Shown: positions 36,597 through 46,279 of the stretch, piece by piece | Layout: the number at the start of each line of letters is the position of its first letter | Position numbering within the stretch: the stretch's first letter is position 1 | Source of the DNA: JAAXGI01 sp965206975 | GTDB taxonomy: Bacteria > Gemmatimonadota > Gemmatimonadetes > Longimicrobiales > Gaopeijiaceae | DNA length: 64,000 nucleotides | Reading direction: 5' to 3' | Assembly: GCA_965206975.1 (NCBI GenBank) | Contig: OZ242253.1 | Location: 1,364,001-1,428,000, forward strand | The notes under the pieces: model-generated | Database searches by the model: none | The model's input: the letters and a program-made list of their open reading frames with translations, nothing else | What the model was told of the DNA's origin: nothing | Translations under genes and position numbers: made by a program

Positions 36597-37967
36597 CTAC
36601 GGGTGCGCTTCCTCCGTCGTGCTGCCGACGGGGAGGGAGAGCCGCGCCCGCGCCCCCGGTGCGTCCTCCCGCTCCTCTAGGACGAGGCGTCCCCCGTGTC
36701 CCTCGGCGATCTGGAGGCTCAGCGCAAGCCCGATCCCCGAGCCATTCACCTTCGTGGTGTAGAAGGGAACGAAGAGATTCGCGGTGTCGTGGAGGCCGGG
36801 GCCCTCGTCTTCCACCACCACCTCGACCACGTCTGCCGCGACCCTCCACCCAACGCTCACCTTGCCCCCCGTCTCTTCCGTTGCCTCGGCGGCGTTTCGG
36901 ATCAGGTTGATGAGCGCCTGCTCGAGCTGAGCCTGATCGGCATGGATCGTGATCCCGGGGCCGGGCGTCACCTGTACGTTTGAGCGGGTCTCGAGCTTCG
37001 CCACACGGGAGACCCACTCGCCGACGCCTACGGGGCGCATCTCGGGGGGAGGGAGGCGCGCGAGCGTCGCGTACGCGGCCATGAAACGGTTCAGCGACTC
37101 GGCCCGCCCGTGGATGACCTCGAGGCCTCTCGGGAGGTCCTCGTCCGAGGGGTCCCGCGCGGTTCCCTGCCCGAGTATCTGTATGAGGCTCGCCGAGATC
37201 GACTTGATCGGCGCCAGCGAGTTGTTGATCTCGTGGCTGAGGACGCGGATCAGTCGCTTCCACGCCTCCCGCTCCTCCTCCCGAAGGGCGCGCCTCAGGT
37301 CCGAAAGGACCACGAGCTGAAGCCGCTCGCCCTCTTGGCGGGCGACGCTCCGGCGCACCTCCCACCGACCGCTTCCGCCCGGGTGGCTGAGTTCGAGTGT
37401 GCGCGGAGCGGGCCCCGACAGGACCGCCTGCAACCTGAGCTCGTCCGCCGTCTTCCCCACGACATCTCCTTCGCTCCGGCCGAGGAGGCGCTCCGCCGCC
37501 CGGTTGAGGAGCCGAAGCCGCCCCTCGTCGTCGAAAGCGAAGACGACGACATCGAGCTCGGCGAGCACGCGCTGCAGGAATGCGCTTGCCTCCACGGCCC
37601 CGATCCGCTGATCCCGGAGGATGGCCTCCAGCCCGTTCAGCTCGTGATAGGCAAGCCCGAGCGATCCGTGGACGCCCTCTTCGCGGAGGCGGATGGAGAA
37701 GTCTCCCTCGCGGAAGGAGGCTAGGACGTTCGCGAGCGTGCGGATCGGTCCGACGACCCGGGCCCAGAGGGAGAGGGAGAGGACGATCCAGGTGGGGACC
37801 ACGAGCAGGAGGATGAGGAGACGGACTCCGCCCGGTAGGGGCGCGAGCCAAGCGAGGACGGATGCGGCGAGAACACCCGGGAGACCAGCGGCGAGGGCTC
37901 CGAGGAGGACACGGGTGTCGTAGCCGAGGCGGTGCCGTGGTGGTGGGGTGGCCGGGTGCGTTGTCAA
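36597..37967 (-). CDS. NtrY-like sensor histidine kinase (HAMP-PAS-HisKA-HATPase)
   Basis: An inner-membrane sensor kinase of 456 residues. Two transmembrane helices (about 21-40 and 47-68, only a handful of periplasmic residues between them) lead into a HAMP linker (VVGPIRTLANVLASF), a PAS domain (about 130-225), the H-box LSHEINNSLAPIKSI (His245) and an ATPase domain with N-box INLIRNAAEATE, G1 DEGPGL and G2 NGSGIGLALS. The start is a TTG at 37967 overlapping the regulator stop as TTGA, so translation is coupled. With almost no sensor loop it probably senses the membrane or a cytosolic signal through PAS. It is the last gene of the efflux cluster. Confidence 0.5.
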   Translation of the reverse strand: MTTHPATPPPRHRLGYDTRVLLGALAAGLPGVLAASVLAWLAPLPGGVRLLILLLVVPTWIVLSLSLWARVVGPIRTLANVLASFREGDFSIRLREEGVHGSLGLAYHELNGLEAILRDQRIGAVEASAFLQRVLAELDVVVFAFDDEGRLRLLNRAAERLLGRSEGDVVGKTADELRLQAVLSGPAPRTLELSHPGGSGRWEVRRSVARQEGERLQLVVLSDLRRALREEEREAWKRLIRVLSHEINNSLAPIKSISASLIQILGQGTARDPSDEDLPRGLEVIHGRAESLNRFMAAYATLARLPPPEMRPVGVGEWVSRVAKLETRSNVQVTPGPGITIHADQAQLEQALINLIRNAAEATEETGGKVSVGWRVAADVVEVVVEDEGPGLHDTANLFVPFYTTKVNGSGIGLALSLQIAEGHGGRLVLEEREDAPGARARLSLPVGSTTEEAHP

Positions 37968-39328
37968 AGGCCGTAGCGTTCCATTCGCCGATAGAGCGCC
38001 CCCCGGCTCACGCCGAGCTCCTCGGCCGCCCGGCTCACATTTCCGTGGTTTCTCTCGAGCGCCCGGCGGACGAGGTGCTGCCCCGCCTCGTCGAGCGTCA
38101 TCCGCTCGAGGTTCGAGGCTGGCGTGCTCCTTTCCCGAAGCGCGAGGTCGTCGGCCCGGATCCAACGTCCCACGGCGAGAAGAACCGCGCGCTCAACGGC
38201 GTGCTCGAGCTCCCGAACGTTCCCCGGCCAAGCGTGCTCCGTCAGGCCCCTGAGCGCCTCCGCGTCAAATCCCTCGATCTCCCTCCCGTAGCGCCGGCGC
38301 TCCCCCGCGAGGAAGTGCCGCGCGAGAGGAAGGATGTCCTCTCGGCGCTCCCGGAGGGGGGGGAGGTGGATCTCGACGGTGTTCAGCCGATAGAGGAGGT
38401 CTTCCCGGAACTCGCCCTTCAATACGGCTTCCCCGATTCTCGCATTCGTCGCGGATACGATGCGAACCTCGACGCGCCGGAGCTTCGCCGATCCGACGCG
38501 CTGGATCTCCCCCGTCTCGATGACCCTGAGGAGCTTCGACTGCTGACCCAAGGGGACATTCGCGATCTCGTCGAGAAAGAGTGTGCCCCCGTCCGCCAGC
38601 TCGAAGCACCCGACTCGGTCCTGCCTGGCGTCCGTAAAGGCGCCTCTGACATGGCCGAAGAGCTCGCTCTCGAAGAGTCCCGCCGTAAACCCTCCCGCAT
38701 TCACGGCGACGAACGGCTCCTCCGCCCGCTCGGAGAGCGCGTGGATCCAGCGGGCGATCACTTCCTTTCCCGTTCCGTGCTCGCCGGTGATGAGAACGTT
38801 CGCATCAGACGGCCCTACCCGCTCCATGAGCTGAATGACCGGCATCATCGCTTCGGACTCGGCGATGAGGGCGGGGCCGGCCCCGGCGCCTGACCTGCGC
38901 GCTTGGTCCTCGAGACGCTGTGTTTTCCGCAACGCTCGTCTGAGCTCAACCTGCATTCGGATCGTGGAGAGGAGTCTCTCGTTGTTCCACGGCTTCTCCA
39001 CGTAGTCCCGGGCTCCGGCCCGCATGGCGTCGACGGCACCCGCGACGCTTCCCCACGCGGTCATCACGACGACGGGGAGGGAGGGATCAAGGAGCCGAAT
39101 CTCGGCTAGGAGGCTGAGTCCCTCCCCACCGGAAGTCGTGTCCCGGGTGTAGTTGAGGTCCGCAAGCACGGAGTCGAAATCCCGTTCGCCGAGTGCCTTC
39201 AGGACCGCGGCGGGGGAGTGGGCCGTCTCGGTGAGGAACCCTTCGCGCTTGAAGAGAATGCGGAGTGCCTCGAGCACGTCCGCCTGATCGTCGGCGATCA
39301 GGATGCGTCCCGGCGGCTCACGTCTCAC
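37964..39328 (-). CDS. NtrC-family response regulator with AAA+ sigma-54 activator domain
   Basis: A 454-residue regulator: receiver (phospho-acceptor Asp57 in FDSVLADL; Lys in EKPWN), AAA+ domain with Walker A GEHGTGKE, Walker B GGTLFLDEIA, and a C-terminal Fis-type helix-turn-helix (NHGNVSRAAEELGVSRGALY). The sigma-54 contact loop reads GAFTDA instead of GAFTGA, a variant that may alter sigma-54 contact. The GTG start at 39328 has GGAGG 5 nt upstream. It probably controls the efflux genes encoded just upstream, but I found no -24/-12 promoter in front of them. Its kinase gene follows with a 4-nt overlap. Confidence 0.5.
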   Translation of the reverse strand: MRREPPGRILIADDQADVLEALRILFKREGFLTETAHSPAAVLKALGERDFDSVLADLNYTRDTTSGGEGLSLLAEIRLLDPSLPVVVMTAWGSVAGAVDAMRAGARDYVEKPWNNERLLSTIRMQVELRRALRKTQRLEDQARRSGAGAGPALIAESEAMMPVIQLMERVGPSDANVLITGEHGTGKEVIARWIHALSERAEEPFVAVNAGGFTAGLFESELFGHVRGAFTDARQDRVGCFELADGGTLFLDEIANVPLGQQSKLLRVIETGEIQRVGSAKLRRVEVRIVSATNARIGEAVLKGEFREDLLYRLNTVEIHLPPLRERREDILPLARHFLAGERRRYGREIEGFDAEALRGLTEHAWPGNVRELEHAVERAVLLAVGRWIRADDLALRERSTPASNLERMTLDEAGQHLVRRALERNHGNVSRAAEELGVSRGALYRRMERYGL

Positions 39329-39467
39329 CGCGCCCTCCGCGGGTCGGGGACAGCGGGGCGAAGCCGCCCGCCGGGGGAATGGGGGCGGGGGGCTGTGGCG
39401 AGGCTCGGTCCTCCGCTTCTGCGGCGCGCATGAGGGTCGGAGGCGCCGGGCACCCGACGCGATACCC

Positions 39468-40205
39468 TCACCCCACCTCGAAGCCGCTCTCCTCGAGTTC
39501 GCTGGCTCGCCCGGCATCCTCCTCGTCCACGATCCGGCCGTCGAAGAGGTGAACGGTACGCTCCGCCAAGTGCGCGTAGCGGGGGTCGTGGGTGACCATG
39601 CAAATCGTCGCCCCCTCCTCGTGGAGCTCGGTCAGGAGCTCCATGACCGCGTGCCCATTCTTCGAGTCGAGGTTTCCCGTCGGTTCGTCCGCAAGAAGGA
39701 TAAGCGGACGGCCGACGATGGCGCGAGCCACCGCGACCCGCTGCTGCTGCCCACCGCTCAGCTGGGAGGGGTAGTGCCGGATCCTGTGTGCCATCCCGAC
39801 GTGCTCGAGGGCGTCGTGGACCCGCTCCTTCCGCTCCGTGCTCCCCGTCCCCCGATAGGTGAGCGGGAGTTCCACGTTTTCGTAGACGGTCAGGTCCCCG
39901 ATCAGGTTGAAGGCCTGGAAGATGAATCCGATCGCCCGGTTCCGGATCCGGGCCCTCTCTGACGCGGTGAGGTGCTCTACCGGATCCCCGTCGAGCACGT
40001 ACTGCCCAGACGTGGGCGAATCGAGAAGCCCCACGATCGAGAGGAGCGTCGTCTTCCCGCACCCCGACGGTCCGGCAATCGAGACGAACTCCCCCTTTCG
40101 GATCTCGAGCTGGACATCGCTTAGGGCATGCGTCTCCACCTCCTCGGTATAGAAGACCTTCCCGAGTGAGTCGAGGTGGATCAGAGCGCCGTCACCCTCT
40201 TGCAT
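39468..40205 (-). CDS. ABC transporter ATPase, MacB/LolD type
   Basis: A 245-residue nucleotide-binding subunit. Walker A GPSGCGKT (45-52), Q-loop FIFQAFNLIGDLTVYENVEL, signature LSGGQQQR (149-156), Walker B LILLADEPTGNLD (168-180), H-loop VTHD. The sequence FQAFNLI...TVYENVELPL and PTGNLDSK is characteristic of the MacB/LolD/FtsE-type ATPases that power mechanotransmission permeases rather than substrate-translocating exporters. AAGGAGG lies about 8 nt before the ATG. It fits the ADOP-type permease coded at the head of this cluster, with the adaptor and TolC genes in between. Confidence 0.5.
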   Translation of the reverse strand: MQEGDGALIHLDSLGKVFYTEEVETHALSDVQLEIRKGEFVSIAGPSGCGKTTLLSIVGLLDSPTSGQYVLDGDPVEHLTASERARIRNRAIGFIFQAFNLIGDLTVYENVELPLTYRGTGSTERKERVHDALEHVGMAHRIRHYPSQLSGGQQQRVAVARAIVGRPLILLADEPTGNLDSKNGHAVMELLTELHEEGATICMVTHDPRYAHLAERTVHLFDGRIVDEEDAGRASELEESGFEVG

Positions 40206-40304
40206 CCCGCTCCCTCCTTCCGCTGAAGTCGTTCAAGAACCGGGCACCATGCGCCCTCCCCTGCGGGGGCGGAACGCCTCCTGTGCCCCGGCGCCCCCGT
40301 CGTG

Positions 40305-41558
40305 TCAACGAAGCCGGACCCGGTCGTATCCGTCCCACTGGGACATGTCGGAGAGGATCACCATGTCGCCGGGCGCGAGTCCCTCCCTTACCTCGATCTC
40401 GTTCACCGAACTTCGGCCGAGGAGGACCATGGCCCGCTCGGCGTAAGCCCCCCCCTGCGTGAGTCGGAAGATCGCGATCCGGGACTCCGCCTGACCGAAG
40501 GCGGGCCGCCCGACGAAGTGCACGTCGTCGAGCCGCTCGATCGTGACCGTCCCGTCGACGCTCAGGTCCGGACGTGCGCTCCTTGGGAGCTCCTCGGCGA
40601 GAGCCACGTCGACCGTCACCGACCCCCCCTGGACGGCCGGATCGATCCGGCTCACGCGGCCCCGGATTGTATCGTTTCGCGTATCGATCTCCGCCGCCTG
40701 ACCCACGGCGATATCTTGGGCCTGCGTCTGGGGGATCCGGATCTCCGCCTTCAGCCTGCTCGGTTGGACGACGCGTGCGAGCGTTCCCCCCGCAGTCACC
40801 CACTGTCCCTCCTCGACGGGGAGCTCGGCAAGGACCCCTTGGGCGCCCGCTACCACGTCGAGGGAGCGTACCCGGTCCTCATTGAACGCCACGATCGCCT
40901 CAAGCCTCTCCACCTGCGTTCGCTGCGCCTCAAGCTGCTCCCCGACGGAGGCCTCGAGGAGCTCGAGCCCGCGCTCCTCGAGCCCCAGCCGTGTCTCGAA
41001 TTCCTCGGCGGCCTCGCGTGTCCTCGCGAGCTCGGCCAGGGCGACGAGCTCCGGGTCCTGCTCCGCGAGCGTCCGGTTGATCCCGTACTGCCGCTCGGCC
41101 TCCATCGCCTGCGTCCTGACCTGCGCCACGAGGCCGGCCTGCCTCAGTTGGCCGTTCTCGAGTTCTAGGCGGAGGGAGACGAGGCGCGCCTCCGCGTCGC
41201 TCAGCTGTTGGCGGGCCTCGAGGAGCTGCACCTCCACGTCGGGGTTGCTCAGCCGGAGGAAGACCGTTCCCGAATCGACCTCCGTCCCGGGGAGGATCCG
41301 GATCTCCTCGACCCTCCCCGCCGTGACCGCAGTGATCCAGCGGCGCTGTTCCGGGACAAGGGTGCCGGGTCCCCGCACGGTGCGGACCATCGTCCCGAAT
41401 TGCACCGTATCGGTCCAGACCGTGCTCCGATCAACGGAGGGAACGGCGGGCTCGAGCCCGCTCAGCCAGAGCGCGATGAGGGCGAGCGCGAGGAGTGCGA
41501 GGCCTCCCTGCAGGAGCCGCCGCCTCTTCCTCGGTCTGGGGTCACGCGCGATGTCCAC
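40305..41558 (-). CDS. Periplasmic adaptor (membrane fusion protein) of a tripartite efflux pump
   Basis: A 417-residue HlyD/MacA-type adaptor linking the inner-membrane permease to TolC. It has an N-terminal membrane anchor (LLQGGLALLALALIALWLSG), a lipoyl half-motif (ITAVTAGRVEEIRILPGTEV, about 75-95), a long alpha-helical hairpin (about 105-245, rich in Glu/Arg/Gln/Leu), the second lipoyl half (AGAQGVLAELPVEEGQWVTA) and beta-barrel and membrane-proximal domains. The hairpin is longer than in RND adaptors, fitting MacA-like direct contact with TolC. It lies between the ATPase gene (99 bp) and the TolC gene (63 bp). Confidence 0.5.
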   Translation of the reverse strand: MDIARDPRPRKRRRLLQGGLALLALALIALWLSGLEPAVPSVDRSTVWTDTVQFGTMVRTVRGPGTLVPEQRRWITAVTAGRVEEIRILPGTEVDSGTVFLRLSNPDVEVQLLEARQQLSDAEARLVSLRLELENGQLRQAGLVAQVRTQAMEAERQYGINRTLAEQDPELVALAELARTREAAEEFETRLGLEERGLELLEASVGEQLEAQRTQVERLEAIVAFNEDRVRSLDVVAGAQGVLAELPVEEGQWVTAGGTLARVVQPSRLKAEIRIPQTQAQDIAVGQAAEIDTRNDTIRGRVSRIDPAVQGGSVTVDVALAEELPRSARPDLSVDGTVTIERLDDVHFVGRPAFGQAESRIAIFRLTQGGAYAERAMVLLGRSSVNEIEVREGLAPGDMVILSDMSQWDGYDRVRLR

Positions 41559-41621
41559 TGTCCCTCCCGCGGATGTTCGTCGTCCGCTGACGCTCGTCCG
41601 GTGCCCCGGTGGCGCGGCGGA

Positions 41622-43253
41622 TCACTCCCCGCCCCCGGGCTCCGTCAGCTCGATCCCGCTGGCGCGCCTGAGCTCCGCCCACACGCCGTGGAAGTCGTAG
41701 ACCGCATGCAGCAGGTCGAGTTCGGCGATGGCGGCCGAGCTTTGTGCCTGGAGGAGCTCGAGGAAGAGTACCGCGCCTAGGCGGTAGCGCTCCTGCGCCA
41801 GCTCGAGCTGCTGGGTCGCGAGTTCGACGTTTCTCGTCTCGATCTGAGCGACTTCGTATGCGGCGAGAAGGTTCCCGTGCGCCGTCGTGACCTCGGTATG
41901 CACGCGTAGCTCCTCCGCGCGGCGAGCGTGCGTCAAGGCCCGTGCCTCGGCGCGCGTCTCCTCGATCCGGCGCTGCCTGGCAAAGCCCTGGAAGACTGGG
42001 ACGGAGACCCTCACGGCAAGCGAGACGGGTTGGCTCTCGAAGCGGAAGGGGAAGACCCGGTTCTCGTCGAGGATCTGCGCCTCCTCGGCCGGCGTCAGCG
42101 CGAAATGCCCGCACTCTTGGGGATACCCCGGAAGCTCCGAGGAGACTCCGGCGGCGATCCGGTTGTTGAACTCGCAGGCGCGCGCCCGCGAGGCCGCGCC
42201 GCTTCGGGCCCTCGCGATCAGGTAGTCCGCGTTACCGATCTCCCGAGTGAAGCCCGACCACCCCGCAGAAAGCGTCAGCGTAGGAAAGTAGCTTCCCTGG
42301 GCCTCCCTGAGCGCCGCCCCGCGGGAGCGTTCGGACTCCCGGAGCGCCTGAAGCCTCGGGTGACGCGCCGCGGCGGGCCCGAGGAGCTCCGCGATTGCGA
42401 AGGAGGGGCGAAAGACCTCGAACCGGGTGACGAGCTCGAGCGGCCGCGCCGTGAAGACGCCAATCTCCTCGAGGAGGCGGGCCTCCTCGGTCCGGGCCGC
42501 ATTCTCCGCCCGTACGAGCGCGACCGCGGAACGGCCGCGCTCCACCTCCGCCTGCCTGAGGTCCGTGCCGGGAACGGCCCCGGCCTCGAAGCGCGCCTCC
42601 GCGAGCTCGAGACTCTCCTCCGCCTGGGCGAATTGACGCTCGGCGACAAGTCTCGCATCCGCCGCCCGGAGCGCCGCGAGATACCGCACGGTGACCCTCG
42701 ATTCGAGCTCGTACCCCTCGGCGCTGAGCTGCGCCTCTGCGGCGCTCCGCTCTGCCCGGCTCCGGGAGACGCCGAAGTAGGTCGAGACGTCGTAGCTCTG
42801 GCTGACCCCGAGAGAGTAGCTCGAGATCAGGTAGTCGGTGCTCCCGGCGCCGAGGTCGGTGCCCGTGAAGTTCCCGATGAGCTGCTGGCCGTGTCCCGAG
42901 TAGGCAAGCATGCTCGACGTCGTAATCGAGGGGAGGAGTGCGCCGTACGCCTGCCTCACCCCCCACTCGGCAGATGCGGTCGCATCCGCCGCCTGGAGGT
43001 AGAGGGGGTTATTCGAGCGGGCAAGCGTGAGCGCCGCGGGTAGGGAGAGCTCCCAGACGCCCTCTGCCCTCATGGGATCGAGCGGGGCGGAGGCCTCCTG
43101 TCCGAGGGCGCTGCTTCCCCAGCCGAGGCCAAGGCCGGCGAGAGCGCCGAGCACCGCGATCCGCCGGCGCAAGGAAGGCTGGTTCAACGACGGGGGGCTC
43201 GCCAAGCAGCCCCGAACGCGCGAACCGGCTAGCGAAGCGAGGATCCGAGTCAT
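41622..43253 (-). CDS. TolC-family outer-membrane efflux protein
   Basis: A 543-residue outer-membrane channel subunit with signal peptide (IAVLGALAGLGLGWGSSALG) and the duplicated TolC architecture. The first half contains LSLPAALTLARSNNPLYLQA and VTVRYLAALRAADARLVAER; the second AARHPRLQALRESERSRGAA and VTTAHGNLLAAYEVAQIETR, then LAQERYRLGAVLFLELLQAQ. The start at 43253 has only a weak, distant ribosome site (GGAAGG). An insert near 360-400 contains two cysteines (RACEFNN, QECGHF), perhaps a loop disulfide on the outside. It is the outer channel for the adaptor and permease of this cluster. Confidence 0.5.
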   Translation of the reverse strand: MTRILASLAGSRVRGCLASPPSLNQPSLRRRIAVLGALAGLGLGWGSSALGQEASAPLDPMRAEGVWELSLPAALTLARSNNPLYLQAADATASAEWGVRQAYGALLPSITTSSMLAYSGHGQQLIGNFTGTDLGAGSTDYLISSYSLGVSQSYDVSTYFGVSRSRAERSAAEAQLSAEGYELESRVTVRYLAALRAADARLVAERQFAQAEESLELAEARFEAGAVPGTDLRQAEVERGRSAVALVRAENAARTEEARLLEEIGVFTARPLELVTRFEVFRPSFAIAELLGPAAARHPRLQALRESERSRGAALREAQGSYFPTLTLSAGWSGFTREIGNADYLIARARSGAASRARACEFNNRIAAGVSSELPGYPQECGHFALTPAEEAQILDENRVFPFRFESQPVSLAVRVSVPVFQGFARQRRIEETRAEARALTHARRAEELRVHTEVTTAHGNLLAAYEVAQIETRNVELATQQLELAQERYRLGAVLFLELLQAQSSAAIAELDLLHAVYDFHGVWAELRRASGIELTEPGGGE

Positions 43254-43546
43254 GCGATTGCCCGCCTTCCACCGACTGAACACCGTGGAGCCCCCGCCGG
43301 GAGGCTCGACTCCTTCACCGCTGGGGCAAGGAGTGATGGAAGTTCCGTGCCACTCCGTCGGGAGGCGCCGGAAAGCCGCTCGCGCCGAAGAGATCCCGCA
43401 GCGTGGCCGTCCCGGTCCCGGCCCCGGGACTGTTCGCAGACGGACACCCGCTGTCCGAATCCGGGCACGAGGAACCGCCGCCCGCCGCCCTGGGCGGGGC
43501 CTGCTCGGGGAGTGGGCCGGGGCCCGGGGTGCGCCGAAGGCCCCCC

Positions 43547-45988
43547 TCAGTCCGCTCTCAGGGCGAGCGCCGGGGGGACCGCTGCGGCCCTTGTCGACGG
43601 GATGAGGCACGCGATGGCCGCGGCGGCGAGAAAGATAACCGACCCGCCGGCGAGCGCTCCCGCATCGTAGGGACTCACGCCGAAGAGGAGGGACGAGATC
43701 ACCCGGCCCGTCGCGAGCGCGCCTCCGAGCCCGAGGAGGATCCCCGTGAGGGCGAGCTGCATCCCCTGGGCGAGGAGGAGCCGCCGGACGGAGGAGCCGT
43801 CCGCGCCGAGCGCTAACCGGACGCCGATCTCTCCGGTTCGCTGGCTCACCGTATACGAGATCACCCCGTAGATCCCGACGGATCCGAGGAGAAGGGCGAT
43901 GCCGGCGGCGAGGAGGAGTAGTGTCATCGTGAAGCTCGTCCGGCTCACCGACGCACCGAGGACCGAATCCATCGGGCGCACCTCGGCGAGAGGAAGATCC
44001 GGATCCAGCCCCTCAACGACCCCCCGGAGCGCGGGGATGAGGGCCAGCGGGTCGGTATCGCTTCGGATCGTGAGCGTCATCGCGCGAACGCCCCCGGCCA
44101 CCGAATCGAGCATCGGCAAGTACACGAACTGCTCCGCGGGGACTTCGAGCGCGGTGTCGTGCACGTCGCCCACGACGCCCACGACTCTCCCGGGGGTGCC
44201 GGCCGGGACGATTCGCTTCCCGAGCGCGGTCTCCTCCGGCCAGTACTGATTCTTGATCGACTCGCTGATGACGAGGGAGCCGAGGCGCAGGTCGTGGTCA
44301 TCACGGGTAAAGGCGCGGCCCTCCGGGACGGGGATCCCCATCGCCTCGAAGTAGCCGGGAGTCGCCCGCCGGATGAGAAAGGTCGGGGGAAACTCGCCCT
44401 CGGCGGGGGGGAAGTCGTCGATGACCGTCGTGAGGATGGCCCCCCCTCCGGTCAGCGGAAGGGTGTTGATGGCGCCGGCCGCCGTGACGCCCGGTACGGC
44501 GGCGATCCGGTCCATCAGCTCGTCGTAAAACCGGGCGAGGGACTCCGGATCCCCGTAGCGGTTCGGGGGCGGGGAGAGGCGGAAGGTGAGGACTCCTTCC
44601 GCATCGAAGCCGGGGTCCACGGCGCGGAGCTCCTGGAAGCTCCGGACCATCAGCGCCGATCCCACGAGGAGGATGAGTGCCAGGGCGACCTGCGAGACGA
44701 CGAGGGCGTTTCTCGCCGTGTGCTGCGCCCGCCCGATCATTCCGCCTCGCCCGCCGACCCGAAGGGAGAGGAGCATTCGGGCGGAGCCGGTGCGGAGCGC
44801 CGGGAGGAGTCCGAAGAGAAGGCCCGCGAGGATCGAGATGGCGGCGGCGAAGAAGAGGACGGGGCCGCTCACGCCGATCTCGGCGAGGCGCGGGAGGACG
44901 GGTGGCGCCGATGCCACGAGGGCGCGCGTTGCCACGTGGGCCAGAAGGACGCCGAGCGCGCCGCCCGCGACACCGAGGAGGATGCTCTCGGTGAGGACGA
45001 ACTGGACGAGCCGCACCCGTCCGGAGCCGAGCGCGAGGCGGATGCCCGTCTCCCGGGTGCGGGCCTCCGCACGTGCGAGAAAGAGGTTCGCCACGTTGCT
45101 GCACGCGATCAGGAGGACGAAGCCGACCGTGCCGAGGAGGATCAGGAGGGGGCGCCGGGCGTCGCCCACGAGTTCGTCCTTGAGCGTACGGACGATGGCC
45201 TCCCCGCTGAAGACCCCGGTGAACCAGGTGGGGCCGTAGCCGACCTCGTCGAATCGGGCGATCAGGCTCTCTGCATCAGCCTCCGCGGCGGCGACCGTCG
45301 CGCCGGGTGCCAGCCGAGCGAGCCCCGCGATGTGGTGGCCGCCGAAGTTCTCACTCGCCCGGTCGAGCTGGTAGGGGATCCAGATATCGATCTCCGGGGA
45401 GGGGAAGTCGTAGCCGGGGGGCATCACTCCGATGACCTCCCGAGCACTGCCGTTCAGCTCGATCGTCCGCCCGATGACGGAAGGATCGGATCCAAAGACG
45501 CCGGTCCAGAGGGCGTCGCTCAGGAGGGCGACCTCGGCGCCGCCGGGAACGTCCTCCTCGGGTGCGGGAAATCTCCCGCGCTGCGGGGCCGTCCCGATGA
45601 GCTGAAAGGTGCTCGCCGTCATCGGAGCCACATTCAGCTGGAGCGGGGGCCCCTGTCCCGTGAGTGGCCACTCGACCGAGCCTTCCGAGTAGCCTCCGAA
45701 GCTCTCGAAGGCGCGGTTGTTCTCCAAGAAATGCCAGTACCCGCGATCGGAAAAGGGCGCGTCCCTGCCGTCCCCAACCTCCGGCAGTGTGCCGATGGAG
45801 ACGGTGACGAGGCGGTCCGCCTCCGGGTACGGGAGGGGCCTGAGGAGGATGCCGTCCACGATGGAGTAGATTGCTGTGTTCGCCCCGATCGCGACCGCGA
45901 GCGTGAGGATTACGACGCCGCTGAAGGCAGGCGCCTTCACGAGCGCCCGCGCCGCTGTGCGCGCGTCTCTCAGGATGGAGCCGAGCAA
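43547..45988 (-). CDS. ADOP-type ABC permease (duplicated MacB/FtsX)
   Basis: An 813-residue inner-membrane permease of the acidobacterial duplicated orphan permease type. Two copies of a MacB-like periplasmic domain plus three-helix FtsX domain are fused: helix 1 VVILTLAVAIGANTAIYSIV with the typical DGILLRPLPYPEADRLV, a first FtsX block around LLILLGTVGFVLLIACSNVANLFLARA, a second around ALVVSQVALALILLVGSALM, and a C-terminal block LLLAAGIALLLGSVGIYGVISY. Such permeases use ATP to move or pull substrates in the periplasm. Unusually for the type it is not orphan: its ATPase, adaptor and TolC genes follow downstream. First gene of the leftward cluster, 293 bp before TolC. Confidence 0.5.
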   Translation of the reverse strand: MLGSILRDARTAARALVKAPAFSGVVILTLAVAIGANTAIYSIVDGILLRPLPYPEADRLVTVSIGTLPEVGDGRDAPFSDRGYWHFLENNRAFESFGGYSEGSVEWPLTGQGPPLQLNVAPMTASTFQLIGTAPQRGRFPAPEEDVPGGAEVALLSDALWTGVFGSDPSVIGRTIELNGSAREVIGVMPPGYDFPSPEIDIWIPYQLDRASENFGGHHIAGLARLAPGATVAAAEADAESLIARFDEVGYGPTWFTGVFSGEAIVRTLKDELVGDARRPLLILLGTVGFVLLIACSNVANLFLARAEARTRETGIRLALGSGRVRLVQFVLTESILLGVAGGALGVLLAHVATRALVASAPPVLPRLAEIGVSGPVLFFAAAISILAGLLFGLLPALRTGSARMLLSLRVGGRGGMIGRAQHTARNALVVSQVALALILLVGSALMVRSFQELRAVDPGFDAEGVLTFRLSPPPNRYGDPESLARFYDELMDRIAAVPGVTAAGAINTLPLTGGGAILTTVIDDFPPAEGEFPPTFLIRRATPGYFEAMGIPVPEGRAFTRDDHDLRLGSLVISESIKNQYWPEETALGKRIVPAGTPGRVVGVVGDVHDTALEVPAEQFVYLPMLDSVAGGVRAMTLTIRSDTDPLALIPALRGVVEGLDPDLPLAEVRPMDSVLGASVSRTSFTMTLLLLAAGIALLLGSVGIYGVISYTVSQRTGEIGVRLALGADGSSVRRLLLAQGMQLALTGILLGLGGALATGRVISSLLFGVSPYDAGALAGGSVIFLAAAAIACLIPSTRAAAVPPALALRAD

Positions 45989-46279
45989 GGGTATCTCCGT
46001 GTGGTTGGGGACGTGCGTCCGAATGGCGTACGCGGTCAGGCGGATAGCGAGGGAGATTCTTCCTGGGATCGAGGGGGTCTTACGCCGGCAAGGGCCCGTG
46101 TGCCTCCCTCACAATCAAAGCTTCGACCGGAACCGGGAGCACGGTCACGAATTGCGCGGACTCGTAGACGCCTGCACGGGGTTCCTGCCCGCCGGGAATG
46201 GGTCGAAGCTACGCCGCGCAAGCGAATTCTAGCGGGAACGCAGTGCGTGAGGGAGGAGGCGGAGAGGCGGAGTCAGTGA

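Noticed and set aside
45989..46270. Possible sigma-54 promoter upstream of the efflux cluster
   Set aside because: GGCAAGGGCCCGTGTGCC near 46088 (plus strand) resembles an inverted -24/-12 element, but the distance between the invariant pairs is 13 instead of 10 nt.
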